In this document: piece after piece, positions 23,209 through 31,428 of the stretch | Layout: every line of letters starts with the position of its first letter | Position numbering within the stretch: the stretch's first letter is position 1 | Assembly: GCA_023439185.1 (NCBI GenBank) | Contig: JAEXOR010000041.1 | Coordinates: forward strand, 1 to 64,000 | Direction of reading: 5' to 3' | DNA from: Bacillota bacterium | GTDB lineage: Bacteria > Bacillota > Desulfotomaculia > Desulfotomaculales > Desulfallaceae | DNA: 64,000 nucleotides | Position numbers and translations under genes: made by a program | The notes under the pieces: generated by a model | Told to the model about the DNA's origin: nothing | The model's input: only the letters and a program-made list of their open reading frames with translations | The model's database searches: none

Positions 23209-26200
23209 TTAATCCAGTTTCAGGGCAATGGCTTTTTTTACAGCCGCCGCCCGGCTCCGGATATCTAATTTCCGGTAAATTGAAGTAATGTTTTTTCTAA
23301 CGGTAACCTCTGCGATATATAACATAGAGGCGATTTCTTTATTGGTTTTTCCTACCGCAATCAGTTGCAATACCTCCCTTTCACGGGTCGAAAGGGAGGG
23401 CGGGGAGGGGGTCTCCTGTTCCAGATTCTTTAGATGATTGCAGTAGGCGGTTGTTTCTGCCCAAAGCCTCTCTATGTACCCGTCCCCCTGGTTTTCTTTT
23501 GCCAATGTCCGCAGCAGTTCCAAAATGTGGGGACCGTATTCCGCAAAGGGCAGCAGAATATAGTCCCGGCCGCCGATTTCCAGCGCCGGCAGGATGGCTT
23601 CCCTGGCGCTCTCCAGGCCATAGAGGTTGTATTTGGCGATAGCGTCCAGGATATAGGCGTGGACATAACCAAGCAGGTTATTAAAGATGGAAAAAAGGGG
23701 ATACATTTCTTCGCAGAGGGCCTCCAATCGTATATAGTCCTGCTCCAGCAGCAATGCTTTTCCATATACGATATAATTAAAGGCCATGCCCTGATATAAA
23801 ATATCACTGTGTTCCATGTCTCCGGTTTTGAGCCATTGGGGAAAATGATAGTGTTCCTGCATGATGCCGGCCAGGTAGCCGCTGCACAGGTCAAAGGTGC
23901 AGTTGAGGATGGGGCTGTTGCAATGGGCTACCCGGAGGCCCAGGTCATTCATAAGCTCCCTGGCCTTGTCAAATTTCCCCTGGGCCGTATACAGCCTGGC
24001 CAGGGTTAAACTGGCACACAGGATTAAGGTCATTTGTTCCATGGTCTGGGCTTTGTAAACGGCCTTATAACCATAAAGCTCCGCCTCGGCGTAGTTGCCT
24101 GTTTCCAGGCAGTATTCCGCCCTTACCGTATATTCAAAGCCTGTTCCCAAGCCGTTTGCCGTCTCTCTGAAGTAAAAAAAAACCTGGTCCATGTATTCCA
24201 ACGTCCACAGCATGGCCCCCTCTTCCCGATAGTAAAGATAAAGACTGTGGGGAGAACCAAAGGTAAAGATCATATCCTTATTCATGACAGAGGAACTGCC
24301 CTCCAGCAGCCGGTGGGCTTCCAACTGATGGACGTGCATTTTACGGAGATCATTAAAACAGCAGAGGCTTCTGATGAGCTGGACCTCTCCGGCTATACGC
24401 CTTTTCAGGGGCGGAGGCAAGGTGGTATCCTTTTCATAATAGGCCTCTATTTCCGCCAATAGTTCGGCCCCTTCCTGCATATCCACGCTGCTGAGGTGAA
24501 ATTCCGCATAAACCAGGTAGCCTATGGGGTGACGGTACTTCACCGCGGTGGGAATTTGGGCAAATAATTCAATGATCGGTTGGGGAGCTCTGTCCAGTAC
24601 CTCGGTAATGCCCTCTTTTTCAAATTGGAGCAAAATCAGGTCATACTCCTCCGCCCGCAAAAGAAACTTCAGGCCCGAGAGCACATTGCCGTTTTCAATG
24701 TACCATTCGCCTGTGCGCCGATATATTTTTTTCTCTTCAATGGCGCCGGCATCCCGGTGGAGCAGCTTTTGAAGATAATTGCTGAAAATGTTATGCATTT
24801 TGCAGCTTTCTGTCCGTTCATCATAGCGAATGAAGGAGTTATTATCGCTTAGCCGCTGAAGAAAACCTGCCGCCGTCGCTTCCTCCATGACATAGGCCGC
24901 CTGCGGCAGGGTAAAGCTGTCAAGGACGCACAAGGACATCAAGATCCGTCTTTCTTCCTCCGAATATCGCGGCATTATCGCCCTTTCAATGAGATTTTCA
25001 ATATCTCTCCCCGGTTCCAGCCTGCCGATTGCGCAGTATCTCTGAATAATAAGGTAGACTGCCGTTATCCAGCCCTCGGAAATCTTCTGTACCTGGCTTA
25101 CGATATCCGGGGAGATAGCGTGACCGTAAAGCTGGAAATAGGCCTTGATTTCACTTTTTGACAGCTCAAAAACATCATTTTTTAACAAATAGCAATATCC
25201 TTTAAGGAGCAGTTCATCCATATTGATTTCGGGCTTCGTCCTGGAAATGAGCAGGATGTGCAGACCGCTTATGTTGGTCCGGACAATTCTTTCCACCAGT
25301 TTATCCAATTCCGGAGAATGGGCAAAGTGGTAGTCGTCAATCACCAGCACCGTATTGGTCATGTATACGTGTTCCTCAATGATTTTCAGGATCCGCTCCC
25401 TTTGCTGGGCATCCATGGGAAAACCCAGGGCATTAAGCTGTTTCCCAAGGGCCGGTTCCGTTTTGGCCAGTTGTCTGGTTAATAAATCCCAAATATATTG
25501 AACAGATGTTTCATTGCTGCCCACCGACAGCCACACATAACCGGCCTCCATTTTATTAAGGAAAGCCCTTGCGGAAGTGGTTTTGCCGTAACCCATGGCG
25601 GCCACGATCACCGTCAGCGGATAATCAAATATGCGCCTTAACCGCCGGTGAATTCCCTCGCGTTTTAAAAGGCGGTGCTTTGTTTCCACCTCCGTGCCGC
25701 TCTTTTGCATCATCGGGGCAGCGGAACACAGGGGGACGGTTCTTTTGTGCACCGTGTGCAATACCCTCCGGACAACACCGACACTGGCGCCCGTAAGCTT
25801 AGAGATTTGACGGATGGAAAGGCCGCTTTTATTAAGCAGGGCAATGCTTTGCTCCCTTTTTGCTTCGTCCAGATCCTGAAACTCGGTTATATCTTTTGTT
25901 CCGCATAGCCCCTGCATAATGTCCAGGGCTTCCGTGTCCGTGAACCGCATGCCTTGCTGTTCAATATCAAGGCAGCTTGTTTGCCCGTCTTCTTGCATGT
26001 AGTTGGCAAAAAGAGTTTTTGCCTTTTCACCAGCTGCATGAAAAAGCGATAATCCGAATGCCGTATCGGTCAGGCCTGTGCCACGTAAATAATCATGAAA
26101 GCTGCTCCATTTGTATTCCGAGGCGTCTTTGCAGAATCCCGCCTGAACAGGATTCTGAAGTATATATCTTAACACTGTTAGGAAATACCTGTCGTCGTCA

Positions 26201-26520
26201 ACCGGTTCGCTTTTGAATCTGTCCTGAAATAAATGCCCCGTGCGCTGATACTTGGAATTATACCAATGCACATAACGGACGCCGATCCGCTTGAATATTT
26301 GCCGCAGTTCTTCCTGCTCTTCTTTGATCAGCAAATGCAGGTGATTATCCATTAAACAATAGGCCAGCAGTTTATATCCGCTTGTTTCCCGGCACTTTTT
26401 TAATACCTGCAGATATTTCTCGCAATCCTCGTCGTCCTTGAATATTGTTTGTTTGTTGATCCCGCGCAGCATAATATGATATATTCCGCTTGCGCTCTTT
26501 TTTCTGGCAACTCTTGGCAT
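23209..26520 (-). CDS. Fusion: Y1/REP-type transposase + MalT-like LuxR-family ATPase regulator
   Basis: One open frame of 1103 codons joining two unrelated proteins. Residues 1-255 are a REP-associated tyrosine transposase: the HUH motif MDNHLHLLI (His60, His62), GHLFQDRFKSE, and the helix RYILQNPVQAG with the likely catalytic Tyr119, then a helix-turn-helix (SIRQISKLTGASVGVVRRV). Residues 258-265 are encoded by the element's 23-base inverted repeat. From about 272 the protein is a MalT/LAL regulator: Walker A AAMGYGKTT (307-315), a helical-repeat middle, and a C-terminal LuxR helix-turn-helix (LSTREREVLQLIAVGKTNKE). Two adjacent ATG codons at 25708-25713 could start the regulator alone (834 residues), but lack a clear ribosome site. 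Likely controls the operon downstream (inference). Confidence 0.85.
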   Translation of the reverse strand: MPRVARKKSASGIYHIMLRGINKQTIFKDDEDCEKYLQVLKKCRETSGYKLLAYCLMDNHLHLLIKEEQEELRQIFKRIGVRYVHWYNSKYQRTGHLFQDRFKSEPVDDDRYFLTVLRYILQNPVQAGFCKDASEYKWSSFHDYLRGTGLTDTAFGLSLFHAAGEKAKTLFANYMQEDGQTSCLDIEQQGMRFTDTEALDIMQGLCGTKDITEFQDLDEAKREQSIALLNKSGLSIRQISKLTGASVGVVRRVLHTVHKRTVPLCSAAPMMQKSGTEVETKHRLLKREGIHRRLRRIFDYPLTVIVAAMGYGKTTSARAFLNKMEAGYVWLSVGSNETSVQYIWDLLTRQLAKTEPALGKQLNALGFPMDAQQRERILKIIEEHVYMTNTVLVIDDYHFAHSPELDKLVERIVRTNISGLHILLISRTKPEINMDELLLKGYCYLLKNDVFELSKSEIKAYFQLYGHAISPDIVSQVQKISEGWITAVYLIIQRYCAIGRLEPGRDIENLIERAIMPRYSEEERRILMSLCVLDSFTLPQAAYVMEEATAAGFLQRLSDNNSFIRYDERTESCKMHNIFSNYLQKLLHRDAGAIEEKKIYRRTGEWYIENGNVLSGLKFLLRAEEYDLILLQFEKEGITEVLDRAPQPIIELFAQIPTAVKYRHPIGYLVYAEFHLSSVDMQEGAELLAEIEAYYEKDTTLPPPLKRRIAGEVQLIRSLCCFNDLRKMHVHQLEAHRLLEGSSSVMNKDMIFTFGSPHSLYLYYREEGAMLWTLEYMDQVFFYFRETANGLGTGFEYTVRAEYCLETGNYAEAELYGYKAVYKAQTMEQMTLILCASLTLARLYTAQGKFDKARELMNDLGLRVAHCNSPILNCTFDLCSGYLAGIMQEHYHFPQWLKTGDMEHSDILYQGMAFNYIVYGKALLLEQDYIRLEALCEEMYPLFSIFNNLLGYVHAYILDAIAKYNLYGLESAREAILPALEIGGRDYILLPFAEYGPHILELLRTLAKENQGDGYIERLWAETTAYCNHLKNLEQETPSPPSLSTREREVLQLIAVGKTNKEIASMLYIAEVTVRKNITSIYRKLDIRSRAAAVKKAIALKLD

Positions 26521-26596
26521 AAAATCCCACTTCCTTCATTTATAGGTTATCAGGGATGAGGGAACGTTGTCAACACAAAAGAACCGTCCCCCTGTG
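25727..26596 (-). mobile_element. REP-associated transposase element with 23-bp inverted ends
   Basis: Perfect inverted copies of a 23-base sequence lie at 25727-25749 (CACAGGGGGACGGTTC...) and 26574-26596 (its complement, ...GAACCGTCCCCCTGTG). They flank a single-domain HUH/Y1 transposase reading frame. Total length 870 bases. The reading frame runs through the left end into the regulator gene instead of stopping. GGGGACGGTTCTTTTGTG-type ends are common companions of such transposases in Firmicutes. A possible promoter for it, TTGACA at 26573-26568 (minus strand), touches the right inverted repeat. Confidence 0.85.
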
Positions 26597-26601
26597 TTTT
26601 T

Positions 26602-26620
26602 TGCAACACCCGGCGCCGAG
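26602..26620. repeat. R1 half-end at right edge of the island
   Basis: TGCAACACCCGGCGCCGAG matches 16 of 19 bases of the right end of R1 copy d (18957-18975) in the same orientation. It directly follows the transposase element's outer inverted repeat and precedes the rplM promoter. Thus the whole island from the transferase to the transposase lies between two direct R1 ends. Confidence 0.7.
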
Positions 26621-26623
26621 GGC

Positions 26624-26652
26624 TTGACAGCGGGCTTTCCGTGTAATAAAAT
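26624..26652 (+). promoter_or_regulatory. Sigma-A-type promoter for rplM-rpsI
   Basis: TTGACA (26624-26629), a 17-base spacer and TAAAAT (26647-26652) form a near-consensus promoter, about 80 bases before the rplM start. Because the island separates rplM from truA and runs the other way, this promoter is probably what expresses rplM and rpsI. The transcribed leader of roughly 75 bases may hold an L13-type autoregulatory structure, which I could not confirm by eye. Confidence 0.75.
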
Positions 26653-26732
26653 ACCTGTATGTGCGAAATCCTATGGCACCGACGAGCCCCCGGATGCCTG
26701 GGTTTTCTTTCTGTCATTGGGAGGTAATATTG

Positions 26733-27164
26733 ATGAGGACGACCTTTATGGCCAAGCCGGACGAAGTACGGCGCAAGTGGTACATAATCGACGCCGAAGG
26801 CAAAGTGCTGGGACGCATTGCCGCCGAAGCGGCGAAGATTTTAAGAGGCAAACACAAGCCCGATTTCACCCCCAACGTAAACACCGGGGATCATGTGATT
26901 GTCATCAACGCCGACAAAGTGATTTTAACCGGCAACAAACTGCAGCAAAAATTTTATTACAGGCACTCGGGTTACCCGGGCGGCTTGAAAGCCACCCGGT
27001 ACGACAAACTGATGCAAAACAGGCCCGAACTGGCTGTAACCAAGGCCATCACAGGCATGCTGCCCCACACCAGTTTGGGCAGGGATATGGCCAGGAAACT
27101 GCGTGTATATAAAGGCACGGACCACCCACACCAGGCGCAATTGCCTGAAGTATGGGAACTGTAG
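26733..27164 (+). CDS. rplM: 50S ribosomal protein L13
   Basis: L13, 143 residues from ATG 26733 (MRTTFMAKPDEVRRKWYIID), the expected length, with GGGAGG at 26719-26724. Later hallmarks are ADKVILTGNKLQQKFYYRHS and GMLPHTSLGRDMARKLRVYK ending HPHQAQLPEVWEL. An upstream in-frame ATG (26661) would add 24 unrelated residues and falls at the predicted transcript start, so it is rejected. Confidence 0.97.
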   Translation: MRTTFMAKPDEVRRKWYIIDAEGKVLGRIAAEAAKILRGKHKPDFTPNVNTGDHVIVINADKVILTGNKLQQKFYYRHSGYPGGLKATRYDKLMQNRPELAVTKAITGMLPHTSLGRDMARKLRVYKGTDHPHQAQLPEVWEL

Positions 27165-27183
27165 GTCGGAAGGAGGAACACCA

Positions 27184-27576
27184 GTGGCCATTGTTCAGTT
27201 TTACGGCACAGGACGCAGAAAAAACGCAGTCGCCAAGGTTTTTTTACGTCCCGGCGAAGGCAAATTTATAGTTAACCAGAAAAACATCGATGAGTATTTC
27301 GGCAGAAAATCGCTGGAGATCATCGCCCGTCAGCCCCTGGAGGTAACCGGAACGCTCAGCCGTTTCGATGTAATTGCCAAAGTCCTGGGCGGCGGTGTCA
27401 GCGGCCAGGCGGGAGCTGTCAGGATGGGCATCGCCCGTGCGCTGATGGAGTCCGATCCCAATTTGCGGCCGGTGCTTAAAAAATCCGGATTCCTCACCCG
27501 CGACCCGCGGATGAAGGAACGGCGCAAGTACGGCCTGAAAAAAGCCCGTCGCGCTCCCCAGTACTCCAAACGTTAA
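27184..27576 (+). CDS. rpsI: 30S ribosomal protein S9
   Basis: S9, 130 residues from GTG 27184 (MAIVQFYGTGRRKNAVAKVF), whose C-terminal tail touches the P-site tRNA. The middle has GGGVSGQAGAVRMGIARAL and the end is DPRMKERRKYGLKKARRAPQ followed by YSKR, as in the family. AAGGAGGAAC at 27169-27178 is the ribosome site. An intrinsic terminator follows. Confidence 0.98.
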   Translation: MAIVQFYGTGRRKNAVAKVFLRPGEGKFIVNQKNIDEYFGRKSLEIIARQPLEVTGTLSRFDVIAKVLGGGVSGQAGAVRMGIARALMESDPNLRPVLKKSGFLTRDPRMKERRKYGLKKARRAPQYSKR

Positions 27577-27593
27577 TTTCAAACAAAGAGCAA

Positions 27594-27636
27594 AAAGAAC
27601 GGCTGTCGTTGGCAAAACGATCCGCCGTTCTTTTTT
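27594..27636 (+). terminator. Intrinsic terminator after rpsI
   Basis: AAAGAACGGC (27594-27603) pairs with GCCGTTCTTT (27624-27633); a run of Ts continues to 27636. It ends the rplM-rpsI transcript. Confidence 0.9.
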
Positions 27637-27738
27637 GGTTGGCAAAATTTCTCTCATAACCGGCCCGGTACCGGCATATTTTTTTTTACGGGGTGATACA
27701 AGCCCTTGCTTGTTAATTGCCGGAAGGGGTGGCCGATT

Positions 27739-28545
27739 TTGATCATGGTCTTCAAGCTCAGGAAACGATATCTATTGCTGATGGTGATTGTTGTAATGTT
27801 CGGGCTGTATTGTTCCCGGCTGGTGGCCGGCGGTATTGAGGACAGGCGGGTGTCTGCCATGTCCTGGTCGGTGGCGGGTAAAATTATCGCCGTGGATCCC
27901 GGTCACGGGGGTATCGATCCGGGCTCCAAAGGAAGTTCTGGGGTGGAGGAAGAGGAAATTACCCTGGCAGTGTCGCAAAAACTTAAGGAAACCCTGACCG
28001 GAGCGGGAGCCATGGTGGTAATGACCAGGGAATCCGATGTAGACTACGGCGATCCCGACGGCGGCAGCCTGCTGGCCCGCAAAAGACAGGATCTGGCCAA
28101 GCGGCAGGCCATAGCGGAAAAAAGCGGAGCCGATATATACCTGAGCGTGCATGTTAACTGTTTCAAATCCGGACCCGGGGAGCGCGGAGCCCAGGTTTTT
28201 TACCAGCCCGGTTCGGAAGAAGGCAAGAAGCTGGCGGAATCCATCCAGGCTGAAATGGTCCGGGTGCTGGGCAATACAACCCGGGTGGCCAAAGCGGTGG
28301 ATTACTATGCCACCCGCAACAGCAAAGTACCCGCTGCCATTGTGGAAGTGGGGTTTATCAGCAATCCCGGGGAAGAAAAGCTGTTGCTGACCCCGGAGTA
28401 CCAGCGCAAAGTGGCTTTTGCCATTTACTGCGGCCTGGTTAAATACTTTGCCGGCAGCGTTGCCGCTACCGGCGGCCAGGCGGACAGAGACGGCGCCCTG
28501 GAGACTTTTATGCATAATGAAGGCCAGGTGCTGGATGCTCCTTAG
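27739..28545 (+). CDS. cwlD: N-acetylmuramoyl-L-alanine amidase CwlD (spore cortex)
   Basis: Secreted or membrane-anchored zinc amidase (Amidase_3) that helps make muramic-delta-lactam in the spore cortex. From TTG 27739 it is 268 residues; a single N-terminal hydrophobic segment (LLLMVIVVMFGLYCSRLVAG) acts as anchor or signal. Catalytic features: zinc ligands His in AVDPGHGGIDPG, Glu in EEEEITLAVS and His in IYLSVHVNCF, and the catalytic Glu in AAIVEVGFISN. The rpsI-cwlD neighbourhood is common in spore-forming Clostridia. AAGGGGTGG at 27724-27732 supports the chosen start; ATG 27745 is possible. Confidence 0.93.
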   Translation: MIMVFKLRKRYLLLMVIVVMFGLYCSRLVAGGIEDRRVSAMSWSVAGKIIAVDPGHGGIDPGSKGSSGVEEEEITLAVSQKLKETLTGAGAMVVMTRESDVDYGDPDGGSLLARKRQDLAKRQAIAEKSGADIYLSVHVNCFKSGPGERGAQVFYQPGSEEGKKLAESIQAEMVRVLGNTTRVAKAVDYYATRNSKVPAAIVEVGFISNPGEEKLLLTPEYQRKVAFAIYCGLVKYFAGSVAATGGQADRDGALETFMHNEGQVLDAP

Positions 28546-28560
28546 CCCCAAAAACAGCTA

Positions 28561-28589
28561 TTTACTTACCGGCAAATTAATGGTATATT
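28561..28589 (+). promoter_or_regulatory. Candidate promoter of the 47-residue peptide gene
   Basis: TTTACT (28561-28566), 17-base spacer, TATATT (28584-28589), about 40 bases upstream of the ATG at 28630. It lies just past cwlD, suggesting separate expression. Confidence 0.55.
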
Positions 28590-28629
28590 GTATGCAAATT
28601 ATTTCCGAGTAACGGAAGGAAGGTTAGTC

Positions 28630-28773
28630 ATGGGTAATGCAGCGCGTTACAATTACACCGGCACTGGTATTAACCTCATGTGCGCTATCATGTGCATGTG
28701 CGGTCAATTTGCGTTGCATAATTCAAAAGCTGGCTGGAAATCCGGTACAGGTGTGGATATTAAACCGCTTTAA
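28630..28773 (+). CDS. Small Cys-containing peptide, unknown
   Basis: 47 codons: begins MGNAARYNYTGTGINLMCAI, then MCMCGQF with three cysteines within seven residues (Cys18, 22, 24), and ends GTGVDIKPL. GGAAGGAAGG at 28615-28624 is a good ribosome site. It has its own promoter-like sequence and two hairpins after the stop, so it looks like a monocistronic gene. I do not recognise the family; possibilities are a metal-binding peptide, a sporulation peptide or a precursor peptide, but no modifying enzyme is adjacent. Confidence 0.55.
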   Translation: MGNAARYNYTGTGINLMCAIMCMCGQFALHNSKAGWKSGTGVDIKPL

Positions 28774-28789
28774 ACGGTTTAAATTTACG

Positions 28790-28823
28790 AGGGCCACCCT
28801 TTAAACGGGTGGCCCTAATTTTT
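28790..28823 (+). terminator. Intrinsic terminator
   Basis: A 10-base perfect stem AGGGCCACCC/GGGTGGCCCT with loop TTTAAAC, followed by AATTTTTA. A weaker hairpin AAACCG/CGGTTT (28762-28780) overlaps the stop codon of the peptide gene. Confidence 0.88.
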
Positions 28824-28856
28824 ATGCCTGCATACTTTTGGAGGGAGGTGCTTTAA

Positions 28857-28985
28857 ATGATCCTGGAAGCCCCAGTATTGGTGCAAATCGAAGGACAATG
28901 GCTGGCCCTTTCCGGCACCGGCGACGTGTTGGCTTTAGGCGCGGTCTATGAAGACGTGCTGGAAGATGTTTTTAATCATTCATAA
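28857..28985 (+). CDS. Small hypothetical protein (42 residues)
   Basis: MILEAPVLVQIEGQWLALSG then TGDVLALGAVYEDVLEDVFN and HS. The ATG at 28857 is preceded by an excellent GGAGGGAGGTG (28840-28850). The acidic, hydrophobic sequence suggests a small folded protein. Its last 14 bases overlap the convergent TetR gene. No recognised family. Confidence 0.6.
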   Translation: MILEAPVLVQIEGQWLALSGTGDVLALGAVYEDVLEDVFNHS

Positions 28986-29598
28986 TCTTGGCCGGAAAGG
29001 CCTGGACGGCGCCGTCTTTGGCAATGGCCCGAGCCAGCAGGTTGTATACCGGCTCAATCTGGTCCGTTAATTTGTAATTGCGCTGGGACATTACCCACGA
29101 GGTGACCACTTCGTCCATGGCCCCGAAGATAATCTGCCGGGTTAATTTCTTATTGATGTCGTCCCTGAAAAACCCGGCCTTGATACCATGCTCAATTATT
29201 TCCTCTATAATATTGAAGTACTCCTTCAAAGGGGCGGCAATTCCCGCACGGATTAAAGCGTCCGACTGCCGCAGTTGGATCTGCAGCACCAGGGCTAGAT
29301 TGCGGTCCGCTTCCAACATACTGAAATGCATGCTAATTAATTTAGCCAGTTTTTCGTACGGGTTCTCCATCTGTTTCAGCACCTGGCGGGCGCCGGTCGT
29401 GAAATCCCCCATTTTGATCTTGAAAAGGGAGATCAGTACATCTTCCTTATTCTGAAAGTATAAATAGATGGTACCGTCAGCCACGCCGGCCTCCCGGGCA
29501 ATTTTGGAGACCTGGGAGTTGTGGAAACCGTTTTCCGCAATTACCTTGACAGCTGCTTCAATGATGGCGCTGTATTTTTCTCCGGTGCGTTTGGCCAT
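28972..29598 (-). CDS. TetR-family regulator of fatty-acid degradation (FadR-like)
   Basis: 208 residues from ATG 29598 (MAKRTGEKYSAIIEAAVKVI), with GGAGGCGG upstream. N-terminal helix-turn-helix: HNSQVSKIAREAGVADGTIY with LYFQNKEDVL (about 25-54). It is the last gene of the fadN-fadA-fadE transcript and its sequence and context resemble Bacillus FadR, a repressor released by long-chain acyl-CoA (family knowledge; role inferred). A longer upstream start exists but lacks a ribosome site and falls in fadE. Confidence 0.88.
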   Translation of the reverse strand: MAKRTGEKYSAIIEAAVKVIAENGFHNSQVSKIAREAGVADGTIYLYFQNKEDVLISLFKIKMGDFTTGARQVLKQMENPYEKLAKLISMHFSMLEADRNLALVLQIQLRQSDALIRAGIAAPLKEYFNIIEEIIEHGIKAGFFRDDINKKLTRQIIFGAMDEVVTSWVMSQRNYKLTDQIEPVYNLLARAIAKDGAVQAFPAKIMND

Positions 29599-29618
29599 AG
29601 GCCGCCTCCTCCAGGGAA

Positions 29619-31370
29619 TTAAACTACATATTTGCCGGCTTCGAAAACTTTGGCGGCAATGCTTTGGCGCACGGCCAGCACATTGACGGGGGTGTACTTG
29701 CACAGACGCTTGGCCACGCTGAGGTTGGTGCGCAGCATGTCGCCGTCAAACATATATGCCAGAGCCTGCTTTGCCCATACATCCAGTTTCGGGAACGCGT
29801 CATAGGTGCAGGCCAGGGCCAGCTCCACCACGGTTCCGGCGTTCTCCGGGTCGGTGTCCAGGGCTTTTTTGGCCCGCAGCAGGACGCTTTCAATGGCATA
29901 TACCTCTATAGCCATATTGGCCATAATCTCTATTATTTCCTGCTCTTTTACTATTTTTTGCATATATTTCTGAGCCGCGCTGCCGCCGACCATTAGAAAC
30001 AGCTTCTTGGCGCGGTCCAGCATGTCGAATTCAATCTCCAGCGGCGCCTCGTCCCCGCTGGGCGTCTTGGCCCGCAGCGAGGTCAGTTCCGCGGCCAGGG
30101 CCTGGGCAGCCTGCAGCAGGGGCAACTTACCTTTCATGCCGCGGCGCAGCAGGGTGGCGGGAATGATCAGGCGGTTTACTTCGTTGGTGCCCTCAAAGAT
30201 TCGGTTAATCCGGCTGTCGCGGTAATAACGCTCGGCGGGAAATTCCTGGGTGTAGCCGTAACCGCCATGAATCTGCAGGCACTCATCCACGCAGTAGTCC
30301 AGCGTCTCGGAGGCATGCACCTTGACGATGGAACACTCAACGGCGTAGTCTTCAATGGCGGCGCCGATTTCTTTGCCGTCGGCTTTGCCCTGCAGGGATG
30401 CTTCCAATTCGCCCACCATGCGGTAAAGCAGGCTTTCGGAGGCGTAAGCCCTGGTTGCCATCTGGGCGATTTTGTTCTTGATCATGCCGAATTTGGCGAG
30501 GGGCAGGTTGAACTGCTGGCGCTCCATGGCGTACCTGGCGGCGGTGGCCAAAGCCCGTTTGGCTGCTCCGGTGGCGCCCGCGCCCAGCTTGTAACGGCCG
30601 ATGTTCAAGATGTTAAAGGCAATCACGTGGCCTTTGCCGATTTCGCCCAGGAGGTTTTCCGCCGGTACCAGGGCGTCTTCAAAGACCAGCGAGCAGGTGG
30701 AGGAACCCTTGATGCCCAGTTTCTTTTCTTCGGCGCCCACCGAGAACCCGGGGGTGTCCCGGTCAACGATAAAGCAGCTGAATTTTTCGCCGTCCACTTT
30801 GGCGTAGGTGATGTACACGTCGGCGAAACCGGCGTTGGTGATAAATATTTTCTCCCCGTTCAGGATATAGTGTTTGCCGTCTCCGAAAAGCACGGCCTTG
30901 GTGCGGCAGCTCAGCGCGTCCGAGCCGGCCATGGGCTCGGTGAGGGCGTAAGCGGCAATCAGCCTGCCGGAGGCCAGCCCGGGCAGATATTTTTGTTTTT
31001 GTTCCGCGGTGCCGAACAGGACGATGGGCAGGGAGCCGATGCCGGTATGAGCGCCGTGGCTAACCGAGAAGGAACCGCCGCCGGCGACGTTCTCGGCAAT
31101 GAGGGCGGAAGCGATTTTGCCCAGTTCATCGCCTTCATATTCTTCGGGTATGTCGGCGGACAGAAGACCCAGTTCGCCAGCTTTTCCCATCAGGGAGCGC
31201 ATTAGTCCCGGAGGCTGCTGATCCAGCTCCTCGATCCGGGGCGCCACTTCATTGGTCACGAAATCGTCAACGGTTGCGGCGATCATTTTATGCTCATCCG
31301 TGAAATCCTCCGGAGTGAAAACCTGGTTTGGCTCAATGTTTTCCAGTAAAAACATACCGCCCTTTTGCAT
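29619..31370 (-). CDS. fadE: Acyl-CoA dehydrogenase (FadE-like)
   Basis: FAD enzyme for the first step of beta-oxidation. 583 residues, longer than the 380-residue short form because of an extra C-terminal helical domain (after about 410) as in Bacillus FadE. Signatures: AYALTEPMAGSDALSCRTKA (flavin side), the segment VDECLQIHGGYGYTQEFPAE, and YYRDSRINRIFEGTNEVNRL. ATG 31370 with AAAGGGG upstream. Third gene of the operon, 58 bases after fadA. Confidence 0.94.
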   Translation of the reverse strand: MQKGGMFLLENIEPNQVFTPEDFTDEHKMIAATVDDFVTNEVAPRIEELDQQPPGLMRSLMGKAGELGLLSADIPEEYEGDELGKIASALIAENVAGGGSFSVSHGAHTGIGSLPIVLFGTAEQKQKYLPGLASGRLIAAYALTEPMAGSDALSCRTKAVLFGDGKHYILNGEKIFITNAGFADVYITYAKVDGEKFSCFIVDRDTPGFSVGAEEKKLGIKGSSTCSLVFEDALVPAENLLGEIGKGHVIAFNILNIGRYKLGAGATGAAKRALATAARYAMERQQFNLPLAKFGMIKNKIAQMATRAYASESLLYRMVGELEASLQGKADGKEIGAAIEDYAVECSIVKVHASETLDYCVDECLQIHGGYGYTQEFPAERYYRDSRINRIFEGTNEVNRLIIPATLLRRGMKGKLPLLQAAQALAAELTSLRAKTPSGDEAPLEIEFDMLDRAKKLFLMVGGSAAQKYMQKIVKEQEIIEIMANMAIEVYAIESVLLRAKKALDTDPENAGTVVELALACTYDAFPKLDVWAKQALAYMFDGDMLRTNLSVAKRLCKYTPVNVLAVRQSIAAKVFEAGKYVV

Positions 31371-31428
31371 TTTAACGTACCCCTTTCTGGAGTGTTTAAT
31401 TTACTTATTTCGGATATCACCAGGGCGC

